A DNA stretch of 64,000 nucleotides from Rhizobium sophoriradicis (GCF_003939025.1 NZ_RQIH01000018.1:1-64000), one strand, 5' to 3'; counted from the stretch's first letter, positions 1 through 9,808 are shown. The notes: a model not told the origin generated them from the letters alone. Program-made: numbers and translations.

Positions 1-154
1 TCTATGCGAGCCATGAAACCTCTTCGTTCTGGTATTAATGTCAGCACTAATGCTGGTTCTAATGCCAGAACATCGCCTGATTTGGCCGATCAGCAAAAAC
101 AGCTCACCGTACGCTCACGACGAAAGTGTGCTGCAGAGGCACGGAAGGAGTTCA
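1..154 (+). other. Open reading frame interrupted by group II intron (partial)
   Basis: A reading frame is open from the window edge up to the GTGTGAGC that begins the intron and stops 3-4 codons inside it. The peptide is about 50 residues, rich in Ser, Arg and Asn, and not recognised. It may be the 5' exon of an interrupted gene, but codon content does not prove coding. Confidence 0.25.
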
Positions 155-1140
155 GTGTGAGCTAACCCCGTAACGTGAAGCTGCGTGAATGATGGAGGAT
201 GGCCCTCCGGGATCGGCTTTCAGGAGCGGGTCTCAAACCAGTCCGAGCTGCTGCGGTAAAGAGCCGTGGTGGTGAGCGCCGGATGAAGAGTTCGGACGAG
301 ATCCGAGCAGGTGCGTGTCCGAAAGACGAACGAAAGTGAACCCTCCGAAGACGCGCCGTTATGAATATAAGCGTCGTCGAAACCAGGACTGTTTCGTCAT
401 CCTGGGACAAGTCCGCCGGGTGCCTGATGATTGGGCGGGCGGCGACCGGCGTAGAGGGGGCGTGTTGGACACAGGCTTTCACCCGGAACTGCAGGAACCA
501 GGCTCCTGATGCCAAGGGAGAAGCCCAAGCGGAGAAACCGTAAGGCGAGAGTACCGATGCAGGAGACTGGGGCGGACCGATCCGTATGAGCGTTGAGGGC
601 CCTGTAATGGGGCCGGAGCAAAGGGATCGGATCAGGTGGTCGTATTGTTTGGAACAACCGGAAACAGGATGACTCGATAGGTACGACAGACAAGCCGTTT
701 CGGATTGAGAAGCGGCAAGTGTACGAAGCTTACAAAGCGGTCAAAGCCAACCGTGGTGCAGCCGGGTGGACGGTGAGACCCTGGAGATGTTTGACAAAGA
801 CCTTGCGAGAAATCTCTACAAGATCTGGAATCGGCGGTCAGTGATCGGATCGCGCAGATGGTGGTCAAGCAGATGATTGATCCGGAATCCGACATCAAAG
901 CTGTTCGACAATCTTCCGCATGATCTCTTGCTGAAGACGGTCAGAAAAGACGTTAAATGCAACTGGGCTCTGCTCTACATCGAAAGATGGTTGACCGCGC
1001 CTATGGAAAAGAACGGAGAAGTCATTGAGCGGATGCGTGGTACCCCGCAAGGGGGCGTGGTCAGCCCGATCCTATCGAATCTCTTCCTGCATTACGCGTT
1101 TGACGTCTGGATGACCCGGACGCATCCGGATCTACCATAA
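155..1140 (+). mobile_element. Group II intron remnant with degraded reverse transcriptase/maturase
   Basis: The left boundary matches the group II 5' consensus (GTGTGAGC at 155). Structured non-coding sequence follows to about 660. The intron-encoded protein is then visible in pieces: an N-terminal piece around 690-830 (KPFRIEKRQVYEAYKAV), a short DRIAQMVVKQMIDPE piece around 845-890, and 900-1137 with FDNLPHDLLLKTVRK and the RT motif GTPQGGVVSPILSNLF. The pieces are in different frames and the palm region between them is deleted. The protein ends before the catalytic YADD region, and no domain V is seen downstream. This is a dead, internally deleted intron. Confidence 0.85.
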
Positions 1141-1675
1141 AGGCCTGGCGCCGGCGAAGATCGGCGGCTACGTCAAACCGACACTGAGGGTGCGGCCGCC
1201 GACAACTACACCTTGACGCGTCGCTGGTTGACGCGAATGGCTTTCGCTTGACCCTCCACGCTGGCACGTGCAGCATCGTCGGCCTGATCGATTTCAGGAC
1301 GAACGCGTGCATCGATCGGGTGGTGATCATGCTCCTGCTCAGGACTCCGATACGTTGAAACGACAACGCCACGGTGCAACAGCTCGTTCATGTCGTGTTA
1401 CCTCTTCGAAGGCTACAAGCTATCTGGGAAAGACTTACCTTGTAGGGCATTGGCGGAAGGATCGACAATCGAAAAGACAGGCAGAAATCTCGTCTGCAAG
1501 GCCGGCCCCAGAAGGGGTCGGAAGGGAAGATCCGTAGGACAGCTCCCGCGAAACCTCTAGAAAAGTCCAGCCTTTTGAGACCTCGCAACCGGCGGAGAGG
1601 ATGTTGCTGTCCTGCCTCTATTCAACAGACCTCTCCCCCTTTAAGTTCAGTCGGCGAGCGACCCTTGGGCGATCG
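1141..1675. other. Intergenic remnant region, no recognisable gene
   Basis: About 530 bases between the intron remnant and the dehydrogenase stop codon. Short open frames exist on both strands but none shows a family signature, a good ribosome binding site or conserved motifs. It is probably rearranged mobile-element debris. Confidence 0.5.
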
Positions 1676-3163
1676 CTATGCGCCGATCCCGCCCATGCAG
1701 ACGTATTTCATGGATAAGAAGTCATCCATTCCGTACTTTGAGCCCTCTCGGCCGAAGCCGGATTGCTTGACGCCGCCGAATGGCGCTAATTCGGTGGAAA
1801 TCAGACCCGTGTTCACGCCAACCATGCCGTATTCCAGCGCCTCTGTGACCTTCCAAACGTTCCTGAGGTCGTTGGCGAAAAAGTAGGCTGCCAAGCCGAA
1901 TTCCGTATCGTTCGCGAGTTCGATGACTTCCTCGACAGTATCGAACTTGAACACCGGAGCCAGAGGCGCGAAGGTTTCCTCACGCGCAACCTTCATATCC
2001 TTTGTGGCACCCGAGAGAAGCGTTGGTTGGACGAACGTGCCTCCGCGAGCATCGCGGTCACCACCAACCACGACAGTCGCACCCTTGGTCACAGCGTCAT
2101 CGATATGACCATAGAGCTTTGCTACCGCTTCATCGTTGATCAACGGGCCGATCGTCGCCCCGCTCTCAAACCCGTCAAGAACCTGCAAGGCACTCACGCG
2201 CATTGCCAGCTTCTCGACGAACCTGTCATGGATCCCGCTCTGTACGTAAATACGGTTCGCGCACACGCAGGTTTGACCCGCGTTACGAAACTTAGAAAGC
2301 ATAGCCCCCTCGACCGCCTGGTCGAGATCTGCATCGTCGAAAACGATAAACGGCGCATTGCCGCCGAGTTCCAGGCTCAGCTTCATGATCTTCTGGGCGC
2401 CTTGCGCCATCAAGATACGGCCAACTTCGGTCGAACCGGTGAAGGTCAGTTTCTTGACGACCGGGTTGGAGCAGACCTCCTCGCCAAACATTCTTGCATT
2501 ATCCGTCGGGAGGACGCTGAACAAGCCATCGGGTATTCCGGCACGCTCCGCGAGGATCGCCAATGCAAGCGCCGATAACGGAGTCTCGGCAGCAGGCTTG
2601 AATACGATCGCGCAGCCGGACGCGAGCGCCGGCGCGATCTTGCGGCACACCATCGCCGACGGAAAGTTCCAAGGAGCGATGGCGGCCACAACGCCAACCG
2701 GCTGCTTGATGACAAGCAGTCGCTTGTCGGCCTGGTGACCTGGAATGGTGTCACCATAGACACGCTTGGCTTCCTCACCGAACCATTCGATGTAGGAAGC
2801 GCCGTAAGCAATCTCGCCACGCGCTTCCGCCAGTGGCTTGCCCATTTCCGATGTCAGAATTACGGCCAGGTCTTCAGCGTTAGCTACCACCTCTTCGTAG
2901 AACTTCCGCATGATCAGCGAGCGTTCCTTCGCCGAAACCTTAGCCCACTTCTTCTGTGCAGCCTTTGCAGCATCGATAGAGGCTCGCACTTCAGCAAGGC
3001 CAGCGCTAGGCAAAGAGGCAAGGACGTCCATCGTGGAGGGGTTTAGCACGTTGATGCGTGTGCCGTTTACCCCTTCGCTCGACCACTTTCCTCCAACCAG
3101 CATCTGCTCGCGAACGAGAGTCTGGTCCTTTAAACGGCCTAGCAGGGTGCTGGAGATTGCCAT
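1676..3163 (-). CDS. gabD: NAD(P)-dependent succinate-semialdehyde dehydrogenase
   Basis: A 495-residue aldehyde dehydrogenase of normal family length, expected to oxidise succinate semialdehyde (or a similar short semialdehyde) to the acid in the cytoplasm. Visible landmarks are the PWNFP segment with Asn166, the cofactor-loop FTGSTEVG near 241-248, the general base Glu265 in LELGG and the catalytic Cys299 in GQTCVCANR. The double Cys and the overall sequence fit the GabD branch. It is the last gene of the minus-strand cluster, 23 bases after the second permease, so it probably processes a product of the transported substrate. The exact aldehyde is inferred; a related semialdehyde is possible. 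Confidence 0.88.
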   Translation of the reverse strand: MAISSTLLGRLKDQTLVREQMLVGGKWSSEGVNGTRINVLNPSTMDVLASLPSAGLAEVRASIDAAKAAQKKWAKVSAKERSLIMRKFYEEVVANAEDLAVILTSEMGKPLAEARGEIAYGASYIEWFGEEAKRVYGDTIPGHQADKRLLVIKQPVGVVAAIAPWNFPSAMVCRKIAPALASGCAIVFKPAAETPLSALALAILAERAGIPDGLFSVLPTDNARMFGEEVCSNPVVKKLTFTGSTEVGRILMAQGAQKIMKLSLELGGNAPFIVFDDADLDQAVEGAMLSKFRNAGQTCVCANRIYVQSGIHDRFVEKLAMRVSALQVLDGFESGATIGPLINDEAVAKLYGHIDDAVTKGATVVVGGDRDARGGTFVQPTLLSGATKDMKVAREETFAPLAPVFKFDTVEEVIELANDTEFGLAAYFFANDLRNVWKVTEALEYGMVGVNTGLISTELAPFGGVKQSGFGREGSKYGMDDFLSMKYVCMGGIGA

Positions 3164-3186
3164 GGATCTTCCTTTCTATGCATTGA

Positions 3187-4206
3187 TCATATCTGATTTC
3201 GAATGTGTGGTGACCGTGCGTATATCGCGACCATCGGAACGATGAGCAGACCGACGACAGCCTGCTGCGCCGGAAAGTTCAGTCCGAGGCCAACTAGAAG
3301 CGAGGTCAGTACAGTCAGGACAAGAACACCGAGCACTGTCGCGCCATAGCCGCCCGCCCCACCAAGAAGCGACGTCCCTCCAATCACCACCGCTGCTACG
3401 GTGGTGAAAAGATAAGGGTCGCCCACGCCGACGAAGCCACCACCGGAAAACCCTAGTAGCAGCATGCCCGTGATTGCAGACATGGCACCGCTGACGCTAT
3501 GGATGACGGTCCAGACCTTGAATTCGGAGATTCCGAGGCGGGCGGCCGCCGTCCGGCTTCCGCCGACGGCGTAAATGCTGCGGCCAAACCAGGTGTTGTA
3601 CATGAACCATCCAAGCGCGATGGCGACGATAGCCCAGATCACGATGACCGGAGGCAGCGACAGGCCGAAAAACTTTCCGTTGAACGCCGAAATGTTCCTC
3701 AGCCATTCGGGTACCGGAGCAAACACTGTACCACCAAACGCCGAGCCGAGTGAGGTGTAGATCTGGACCGCACCGACGGCCGCGAAGCCAACTCCGAGCG
3801 ACATGATCAGCGCTTGCCCTTGGAGACGGAAGCTCAGGGCGCCATTGGCGGCCCCGACAAGCGCACCGAGGAGCATGACAACCAGCATCGCGAGGGGAGC
3901 GGGAATACCTGCGACCATAAGGCTGGGAAGGAGGATGTTCGCGCCTCCAATAATATATGGTATCGAAAGATCGAGCGCACCGACCAGAGCGCACAGGGTC
4001 TGGCCAATGGAGGCAAGCCCCAGAAACGCTGCGAGAAGAAGGATTGAACGCGCGTTTTGGGATGATACGAAGCCGGGGACCAGCAATGCACCGAGTGCTA
4101 AGAGAGAGGCCAGAAGAACAAAGCCAATGACGATGCTCCGATGAGCCTTGAGCGGGTTAGACTTCTGAGCCGATTTGATTTCGGAATTCATAACTGTCGC
4201 GACCAT
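3187..4206 (-). CDS. Ribose-type ABC transporter permease
   Basis: A 339-residue polytopic membrane protein of the RbsC/BPD_transp_2 family. It has about eight to ten hydrophobic segments and the signature TVAAVVIGGTSLLGGAGG near residue 265-282, which is typical of CUT2 sugar permeases. It follows another permease by 11 bases, so the two probably form a heterodimeric channel powered by the double-domain ATPase encoded upstream. The start at 4206 is preceded by an AGGAGCAA ribosome binding site. The substrate cannot be read from the permease. Confidence 0.9.
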   Translation of the reverse strand: MVATVMNSEIKSAQKSNPLKAHRSIVIGFVLLASLLALGALLVPGFVSSQNARSILLLAAFLGLASIGQTLCALVGALDLSIPYIIGGANILLPSLMVAGIPAPLAMLVVMLLGALVGAANGALSFRLQGQALIMSLGVGFAAVGAVQIYTSLGSAFGGTVFAPVPEWLRNISAFNGKFFGLSLPPVIVIWAIVAIALGWFMYNTWFGRSIYAVGGSRTAAARLGISEFKVWTVIHSVSGAMSAITGMLLLGFSGGGFVGVGDPYLFTTVAAVVIGGTSLLGGAGGYGATVLGVLVLTVLTSLLVGLGLNFPAQQAVVGLLIVPMVAIYARSPHIRNQI

Positions 4207-4217
4207 TATCTTGCTCC

Positions 4218-5192
4218 TTACACAACCGCGCGGCGACTGATGACAAAGACGTTCACGAGAAGTGATCCGACGAGGATTAAGCCGAATGCCATCTGGGTAA
4301 CGAACCCCGAAACCGTGCCGAAGTTGAAGGTGGAGAGGAGATAGGAGATGAGGAACATGTTGATCGCGCCAAGCGTAGATCCAAGTGCTCCACCACGACC
4401 ACCGGAGAGGCTCGCACCTCCGAGAACCAGGGCCGTAACAGCCTGAAGGGTGTAGGTGCTGCCCTGCGTCGGATCACCAGAGGAGATCAGCGCCGTGTAG
4501 CTGAGGGCGGCAAGTCCAGCGAATGCTCCACCAACAACGTGGGCGATGATGCGGACTGCGTCCACTCGAACGCCGCTCGTATACGCCATGCGCTCATCCG
4601 CACCCGTCATGCGAAGGTTGCGGTAAAACATAGTCCCCCTGAGAAGGAGCCATAATGCATACGCTGCAACCAGCAACAGCAAAACAGGTGACATGATGTC
4701 GGTCCCCGCCCCCCAGCTAAGCATCCAGTCGGGCGCGACTCCACCCGGTCGGGACATCACCATCAGGTTCAACCCGGAGAGGACAAGAAAACCCGACAGC
4801 GTAACGATTATCGGAGCGACACGCACATAAATGATAACCAGCGCCTGGAGTAGCTGGAATGCCGCTCCCAGGCCGACTGCCCATACTATCACTGCGATAG
4901 GGTTGGTAATTCCGTTACCCACAAGCCAGGTAATAAGGGTAACGTTGATGAACCCCATCAAGGGGCCAACTGAAAGGTCCACTGCTCCACGACCCGCCAT
5001 GACAATGGGGGTGAGGGCAAGCGCCGTTAGAATCAAGGGCGTGGCGACAAGGATTGCACCTGCGAGGCCGTTGTTCGTGAATAGCCCGTGTCCGCGTAGG
5101 GCAACGGCGACCAAAAGGACGATGAATAGGCCGGCCGGCACGAAGAGGGAACGGTCCTGGGTGATTTGACGGAATGCGATTCCAGACATCAT
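4218..5192 (-). CDS. Ribose-type ABC transporter permease
   Basis: A 324-residue RbsC-family inner-membrane permease. Hydrophobic segments run through the whole protein, and the family signature LQAVTALVLGGASLSGGRGG lies in the C-terminal third. Its start codon overlaps the end of the ATPase gene by 4 bases (ATGA), indicating translational coupling. It is paired with the next permease and the ATPase in one CUT2-type importer. Confidence 0.9.
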   Translation of the reverse strand: MMSGIAFRQITQDRSLFVPAGLFIVLLVAVALRGHGLFTNNGLAGAILVATPLILTALALTPIVMAGRGAVDLSVGPLMGFINVTLITWLVGNGITNPIAVIVWAVGLGAAFQLLQALVIIYVRVAPIIVTLSGFLVLSGLNLMVMSRPGGVAPDWMLSWGAGTDIMSPVLLLLVAAYALWLLLRGTMFYRNLRMTGADERMAYTSGVRVDAVRIIAHVVGGAFAGLAALSYTALISSGDPTQGSTYTLQAVTALVLGGASLSGGRGGALGSTLGAINMFLISYLLSTFNFGTVSGFVTQMAFGLILVGSLLVNVFVISRRAVV

Positions 5193-6742
5193 GCAGTCCT
5201 TTCCAGATCGAACTCGATGGAGGCGTTTGGCGATTTTCCAAACATTGCGGCCAAGATTGGCTCTTCCGCTATGTCCTCGCCTGCTAGCGACCGGAAAAGC
5301 CTTCCAGCAAAGAAGACGTCGACGCGGTCCGCAAAGCCGATGAACTCTTCGATTTCGCTTGATAGATAAATCACGCTGCCACCCTTCTCCGTGAACAGGC
5401 GCAGTTCGCGGTAGAGATCGCGCTTCGTTCCGAGGTCGACACCGCGAGCGGGATCGTTAAGGACGATGACGGACGGTTCGTTTGCAAAGGCACGGCCGAT
5501 CAAAACTTTTTGCTGATTTCCGCCCGACAGTGAGGTGATCTTGTTCGCCGGACTTCCAATCTTAATCCGGAGCCGATCCACCTCGCGTTTGAACATGGGT
5601 TTGAGGCCGGCCTTATTGATTATACCAAGAGGACCGAGGTTCTTGCGATAGACGCCGATGGCAAGATTTTCGAAGATGCTCTGCTGAGGGAAGATACCTT
5701 CACGCTTGCGGTCGCCGGAAATATACGAGATTCCTGCTTTGGTAGCGTCTTCGAGCGATGCGACCTTTTTCATTCTCTCGGTGCTGGATGACCAGACTTG
5801 GACATTACCACCAAAAGGCTGGATGATACCCGCAACGGCGCGTACGAAAGCGTCCTGCCCCTGCCCGTCGAGTCCTGCAACACCGATGATCGCTCCTTTC
5901 GGTAGATCGAAATCGAAGGGCGCTGCCGCGCTGTGAGTAACGAGGTCTCTTACCGCTACCACGGCCGGCGCGGCGGCGCCTACTTGCTTTGATTCGTACG
6001 CCTTCGCGTCGCTTGCGTTTCGGTCCGCGGGCGTCATCATTGAAAGCAGGTTCTCTTCAGTTATTTCATGCTTCTCGAGCGTACCAATGGTGACGCCGTC
6101 GCGAAGGATCGTGGCTCGATCGGCGATGCGGACAAGTTCAGCGATCCGATGCGTTACGATCAGCACGGTCGCACCTTCCCTACGGAGACGATCAATTTCC
6201 TCGTGGAGGCGGATCGTGGAATCGAGGTCTAATGCCGCAGACGATTCATCGAGGATGAGGACCTTCGGCCTGCGCAAGACCGCTCGCGCAATAACTATCC
6301 ATTGCTTGACGCTCAGAGGCAATGCCCCAACGTTCTGATCGAGATCCACGGGCTTGCCGACGAGGCGTTTCAGGATCTCCTCAGCCTCGGTACGCCGACC
6401 ACTGCCGCCCTGCGAGCGGAAGATGCCGTCGCGCCCGACATACAGGTTTTCCAATACACTGGCCTCGTCGGCCACCAGCACTTCCTGGAAGATCGTTGTC
6501 AGCCCGATGCGCTTGGCGTCAGTCGGAGTCGAAATCTCTTCTCCAAGGACCGAAACGCTCCCGGAATCTGGGTGCAACACTCCAGACATGATCTTCGCCA
6601 TCGTGCTTTTGCCACTTCCATTCTCTCCGACGATGGCGTGCACTTCTCCGGCCCGGGCTTCAAAATCACACTTCTTTAAGGCCTTAGTCTCGCCGAAAGA
6701 CTTGGCAACATTGATCAACTTGATCGTAGTTTGGTTTTGCAT
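5189..6742 (-). CDS. Sugar-type ABC transporter ATP-binding protein (two NBDs)
   Basis: About 517 residues with two fused nucleotide-binding domains, as in RbsA/MglA. NBD1 carries Walker A GENGSGKST near residue 40 and Walker B VLILDESSA. NBD2 has the usual degenerate P-loop (GLDGQGQD), the signature SGGNQQKV and a Walker B with Asn-Asp (VIVLNDPARG). I chose the ATG at 6742 because it follows GAGGATCTCCG and starts just before the NBD1 fold. A longer frame opens at 6889 but adds residues without family character. It energises the two permeases encoded downstream. Confidence 0.9.
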   Translation of the reverse strand: MQNQTTIKLINVAKSFGETKALKKCDFEARAGEVHAIVGENGSGKSTMAKIMSGVLHPDSGSVSVLGEEISTPTDAKRIGLTTIFQEVLVADEASVLENLYVGRDGIFRSQGGSGRRTEAEEILKRLVGKPVDLDQNVGALPLSVKQWIVIARAVLRRPKVLILDESSAALDLDSTIRLHEEIDRLRREGATVLIVTHRIAELVRIADRATILRDGVTIGTLEKHEITEENLLSMMTPADRNASDAKAYESKQVGAAAPAVVAVRDLVTHSAAAPFDFDLPKGAIIGVAGLDGQGQDAFVRAVAGIIQPFGGNVQVWSSSTERMKKVASLEDATKAGISYISGDRKREGIFPQQSIFENLAIGVYRKNLGPLGIINKAGLKPMFKREVDRLRIKIGSPANKITSLSGGNQQKVLIGRAFANEPSVIVLNDPARGVDLGTKRDLYRELRLFTEKGGSVIYLSSEIEEFIGFADRVDVFFAGRLFRSLAGEDIAEEPILAAMFGKSPNASIEFDLERTA

Positions 6743-6833
6743 CGGAGATCCTCTAATCCCAACGGCCGCGCGAGGCGGTCCTCCCACAAGAGAAACTTCT
6801 GTCCGGTGGCAAGACCCACCGGGCAGAACAGTT

Positions 6834-8000
6834 TCACTTCGACACAGGCTTCCAGGGATCAGCCGGGCGTTCGAAGTAGTCTGCAGCAATCGCAGCAGGA
6901 AACCACCCGTCCGCCTTGGGCTCCACGAAGTCTGTCGAGTTCAAGTCGCAATCTTCTGGTATTGCCGCGCGGACTTCATCGATGGTGTAAGGCAAGACGG
7001 GTCGAAGGAAGGACTGAACCTTAGGGCCTTGTCCCTCCAATGTGCGGAGCATGATCTCCCACATCTGTTGCATCTCGCGACGCGGCGGCCAAATATGGAA
7101 ACTCCTGTCCACAAACTCGGGGTTCTTGCGCCAGTAGCACGCGGCGGAAGCTTCCCCCCCGAGAGTAATCGGGATCATGTCTCGACCTGACTGCAGCATT
7201 GCGTTGAGAACGCCGTTCTCTTGGGCCCCCTGCGTGAGGATCCCATCAATCTTCGTCGGGTTCGTCGCAAGAAACTTCTGAACTTCGACCTGGGCCACCT
7301 GGTCGGTCCACTTCCCTGCAACTTCACCGACGATCTTTATGTCGGGGTACTTAGCAAGTGCTTCCTTAGCCGCTTTGTCAAAGCTGTCCGAAGAAGCGAA
7401 ACCGGGAATACCAGAAACGAGAAGGATATTGCCCTTCTTTCCTATTTTTTCCGCCAGCCACGTCGCCATCTCGGCACCGCCCTGCGCGTGATTGGCCGCG
7501 CCATTGATGGCGTATGGCGACGTCACGTAGCCCGAAAATGAGAACACCGGCACACCGGCTTTGTAGGCATATTCGATCGTCTGATTAAGAGCCGTGACGT
7601 TCGAGCAGCAGATGATGATTGCATCGACGCCTTCGTCCACCATTTGACGCATCTGCTGGATCTGAACGGCGTCTTTAAGATCCGACTGGGTGACCACGAC
7701 ATCAGACACCAGGCCCGCAGCCTTTGATCGCGGTAAAAGATCGCTCATGACCGCATCGAGAGCTGCGGCTCGCCAGGTGTTGCCAGCGTAGCTGCTTGCA
7801 TAGCCGATCTTCCACGGAGGACCCTTTTTGGGCTTGAAGTCTTTGTAGGCGCTCGCCCCCAATGGAATCTGCGGATCTACAGTTTCATAGATCTTCTTTT
7901 CTGTAGCCGGTAGCTGATCGACACCATCCGCGTAAGCGGTTGTCGCCAGGGCGCTAACCGAGATCAGCGCCCCAAGTGTGACATTCAGAATGCACCTCAT
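6834..8000 (-). CDS. Periplasmic sugar-binding-type substrate-binding protein
   Basis: A 388-residue exported solute-binding protein of the Peripla_BP_4 / type I periplasmic family, supplying the CUT2-type importer. The ATG at 8000 is preceded by GGGAGGAGAACTTCA and opens a clear Sec signal peptide (hydrophobic core LGALISVSALATTAYA, cleavage after about residue 24). The mature part starts with the IGYASSYAGNTWRAA segment typical of ribose-binding proteins. A longer frame reaches 8366 but overlaps the hydrolase gene. The protein is longer than RbsB (about 290-320), so the ligand may not be a simple sugar. Confidence 0.88.
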   Translation of the reverse strand: MRCILNVTLGALISVSALATTAYADGVDQLPATEKKIYETVDPQIPLGASAYKDFKPKKGPPWKIGYASSYAGNTWRAAALDAVMSDLLPRSKAAGLVSDVVVTQSDLKDAVQIQQMRQMVDEGVDAIIICCSNVTALNQTIEYAYKAGVPVFSFSGYVTSPYAINGAANHAQGGAEMATWLAEKIGKKGNILLVSGIPGFASSDSFDKAAKEALAKYPDIKIVGEVAGKWTDQVAQVEVQKFLATNPTKIDGILTQGAQENGVLNAMLQSGRDMIPITLGGEASAACYWRKNPEFVDRSFHIWPPRREMQQMWEIMLRTLEGQGPKVQSFLRPVLPYTIDEVRAAIPEDCDLNSTDFVEPKADGWFPAAIAADYFERPADPWKPVSK

Positions 8001-8025
8001 TGAAGTTCTCCTCCCGAGAAAAGGA

Positions 8026-8922
8026 TCAGGCAACCTTAGACCGGGCTGCTGATGACTGTTGGATCTCCTCAAGAATCGGCAACAGATACTTCCGGAACTC
8101 GCTATAGTCCTCAGTAACGGGAAAATGTCCGAGCTTTTCCATTGTCCAAAACTTGGAGCCTTTGACCAGGTCTGCAGCAATCTTGGTATCGGCCGGGGAC
8201 GTGTTTGGATCGTATTCGCCCGTGAGGAAGTATAGCATACATTTCGACGTATCGATTTTGCTGGCTTCTTCTGGCGACACATCGTGGTCGTAGTAGTAGT
8301 AATAAAGATCACCCGCGAAGATTCCCGGTCCACCGCAGCTGTATTCCCACTGGATTTCACGGACATTCGCTTCTGGCGAGTACGGTGAGATATTCAGCAT
8401 CATCGCCGCACCGATGGAGGTGCGATTGACGTTTGGATTGTCGAACTCCCTGCGGATGCCAGCCATACCGACGTCGACGTACTCCGCCGCCGAGCGCAAC
8501 GCACCTTCGACCGAGATCGTGGCGCGGAAGTTGTCCGGATAGTTCGATGCCAGGTCGATCGCGAGATGGCCGCCCATGGAGCTGCCCAAATAAACGGGGC
8601 GGTCTAGGTCGAGCGCTTTTGAGAGTTCGAGCTGGAAGTCCATCATGAACTTCTTGGTCATGTTGTATTCCTTCTCCCACCAGCGAACGCCGTAGGGGGG
8701 AAGGGACTTGCCGTGATACGGCAGATCGAACGCGATGACGCGAAAATTTTTCGTCACGTCGGAATCGCAAAGCATATGACGGTATTGGCGACCGTCGGAC
8801 CCTGCCGTATGACCGACGAGAAGCGGAATCCCCTGGCCCGCTTCTTCGTAATAGACGCGGTACTCGATACCTTCTACGGTGAGATAGAGATAACGGCCGA
8901 TAATGGGGTCAAACTTGGTCAT
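8026..8922 (-). CDS. Alpha/beta hydrolase
   Basis: A 298-residue alpha/beta-hydrolase-fold enzyme with a complete triad: Ser115 in the nucleophile elbow GSSMGGH, Asp238 in LTGEYDPN and His266 in KLGHFPV. The HTAGSDGRQY stretch near residue 39 supplies the usual oxyanion segment. No signal peptide is present, so it is cytoplasmic. It overlaps the preceding gene by 4 bases (ATGA). In this catabolic setting an esterase or lactonase role on the imported compound is likely, comparable to enol-lactone hydrolases, but the substrate is not identifiable. Confidence 0.88.
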   Translation of the reverse strand: MTKFDPIIGRYLYLTVEGIEYRVYYEEAGQGIPLLVGHTAGSDGRQYRHMLCDSDVTKNFRVIAFDLPYHGKSLPPYGVRWWEKEYNMTKKFMMDFQLELSKALDLDRPVYLGSSMGGHLAIDLASNYPDNFRATISVEGALRSAAEYVDVGMAGIRREFDNPNVNRTSIGAAMMLNISPYSPEANVREIQWEYSCGGPGIFAGDLYYYYYDHDVSPEEASKIDTSKCMLYFLTGEYDPNTSPADTKIAADLVKGSKFWTMEKLGHFPVTEDYSEFRKYLLPILEEIQQSSAARSKVA

Positions 8923-9302
8923 GCTGCTGCTCCTTCAGAACGGGCATTGCGCATCAGGGTGGTCATGCGGTTGAGAGCAGGCAGATACGCGAAGGTTTCG
9001 TTGTTACTGCTAAGGTAGAGGCCATGCTTGATGTTTGATGACTGCAAGCACTGATAAAACGGCAAGGGTTTGTGCTGAAGCAGCGCCTCCCACTGTGAAC
9101 CGGTCCCGCGTATGACGATAGTGCACTTGTCGTCGTCGTATTCGGCCTCTTCCACCTTTAGCAACGTACCGTCCTCGAAATGAAGCGCTACACTGCGGGT
9201 AGGGAAATCGCATTTTAATATACCGTTAAGATAACGAGTTTCGCGCTTGAACTCGAAATCCTCCCGCACGAATTCTATGAATTTCTTGAGATCTATCGCC
9301 AT
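8919..9302 (-). CDS. Small SCP2-like protein
   Basis: A 127-residue protein starting at the ATG at 9302 (GGGAGGAGCCTAAA upstream). The middle shows the beta-strand pattern of sterol-carrier-protein-2-like domains (VALHFEDGTLLKVEEAEYDDD, then CTIVIRGTGSQWEALL), with a helical C-terminus. Such small proteins bind hydrophobic or acyl ligands. It is translationally coupled to the alpha/beta hydrolase downstream, so it may be an accessory subunit. The family assignment is by fold pattern only. A frame open to 9629 overlaps the next gene and is not used. Confidence 0.6.
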   Translation of the reverse strand: MAIDLKKFIEFVREDFEFKRETRYLNGILKCDFPTRSVALHFEDGTLLKVEEAEYDDDKCTIVIRGTGSQWEALLQHKPLPFYQCLQSSNIKHGLYLSSNNETFAYLPALNRMTTLMRNARSEGAAA

Positions 9303-9379
9303 TTTAGGCTCCTCCCTTGTTGATAAGCGCTGAGAACTCCGCGCATGTTGTACATGCCCCCTCACGGGACAGCACATTC

Positions 9380-9808
9380 TCAAATGCCCATTTCGGTGAA
9401 TTCTTCCTGGGCATGCCTGAAACTGTCGATGCCTGCTGGCACACCAACGTAGATAGCCACCTGAAGGAAGATCTCCTGGATCTCCTGTTTCGTAACACCG
9501 TTGTTGATGGCGCCGCGGATGTGGCCTCTGAGCTCGTGCGGTCGGTTTAAAACCGCTATCATTCCAAGGTTGAGGATCGATCGAGCGCGACGGTCGAGGC
9601 CAGGTCGGTTCCAGATATTGTCCCAACAATACTCGGTGACGAGTTCCTGCATCGGCCAGGTGAAGTCGGTCGCCTTTCCGAGGGCCGCATCAACGTAAGC
9701 GTCCCCCATCACCTGCCGACGAGTAGCAAGTCCGCGCTTGAACTGCTCCGATGGAGCTGTTCGCTCGCCGGCCTTAGACCCCTTATCTTTCCTGTCCAAA
9801 GTGGCCAT
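9380..9808 (-). CDS. Carboxymuconolactone decarboxylase family protein
   Basis: A 142-residue protein matching the PcaC-like branch of the carboxymuconolactone decarboxylase family. The core DRRARSILNLGMIAVLNRPHELRGHIRGAINNG, with its conserved His, is followed by TKQEIQEIFLQVAIYVGVPAG. There is no CxxC, so it is not an AhpD-type peroxidase. It lies in the catabolic operon with an alpha/beta hydrolase, a pairing reminiscent of PcaC and PcaD. An operator-like palindrome lies directly upstream (9833-9863), so transcription probably starts here. Confidence 0.88.
   Translation of the reverse strand: MATLDRKDKGSKAGERTAPSEQFKRGLATRRQVMGDAYVDAALGKATDFTWPMQELVTEYCWDNIWNRPGLDRRARSILNLGMIAVLNRPHELRGHIRGAINNGVTKQEIQEIFLQVAIYVGVPAGIDSFRHAQEEFTEMGI

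Noticed and set aside
1268..1537. 89-codon frame between the intron remnant and gabD
   Set aside because: No motif, no ribosome binding site, and overlapping frames on the other strand are equally long.
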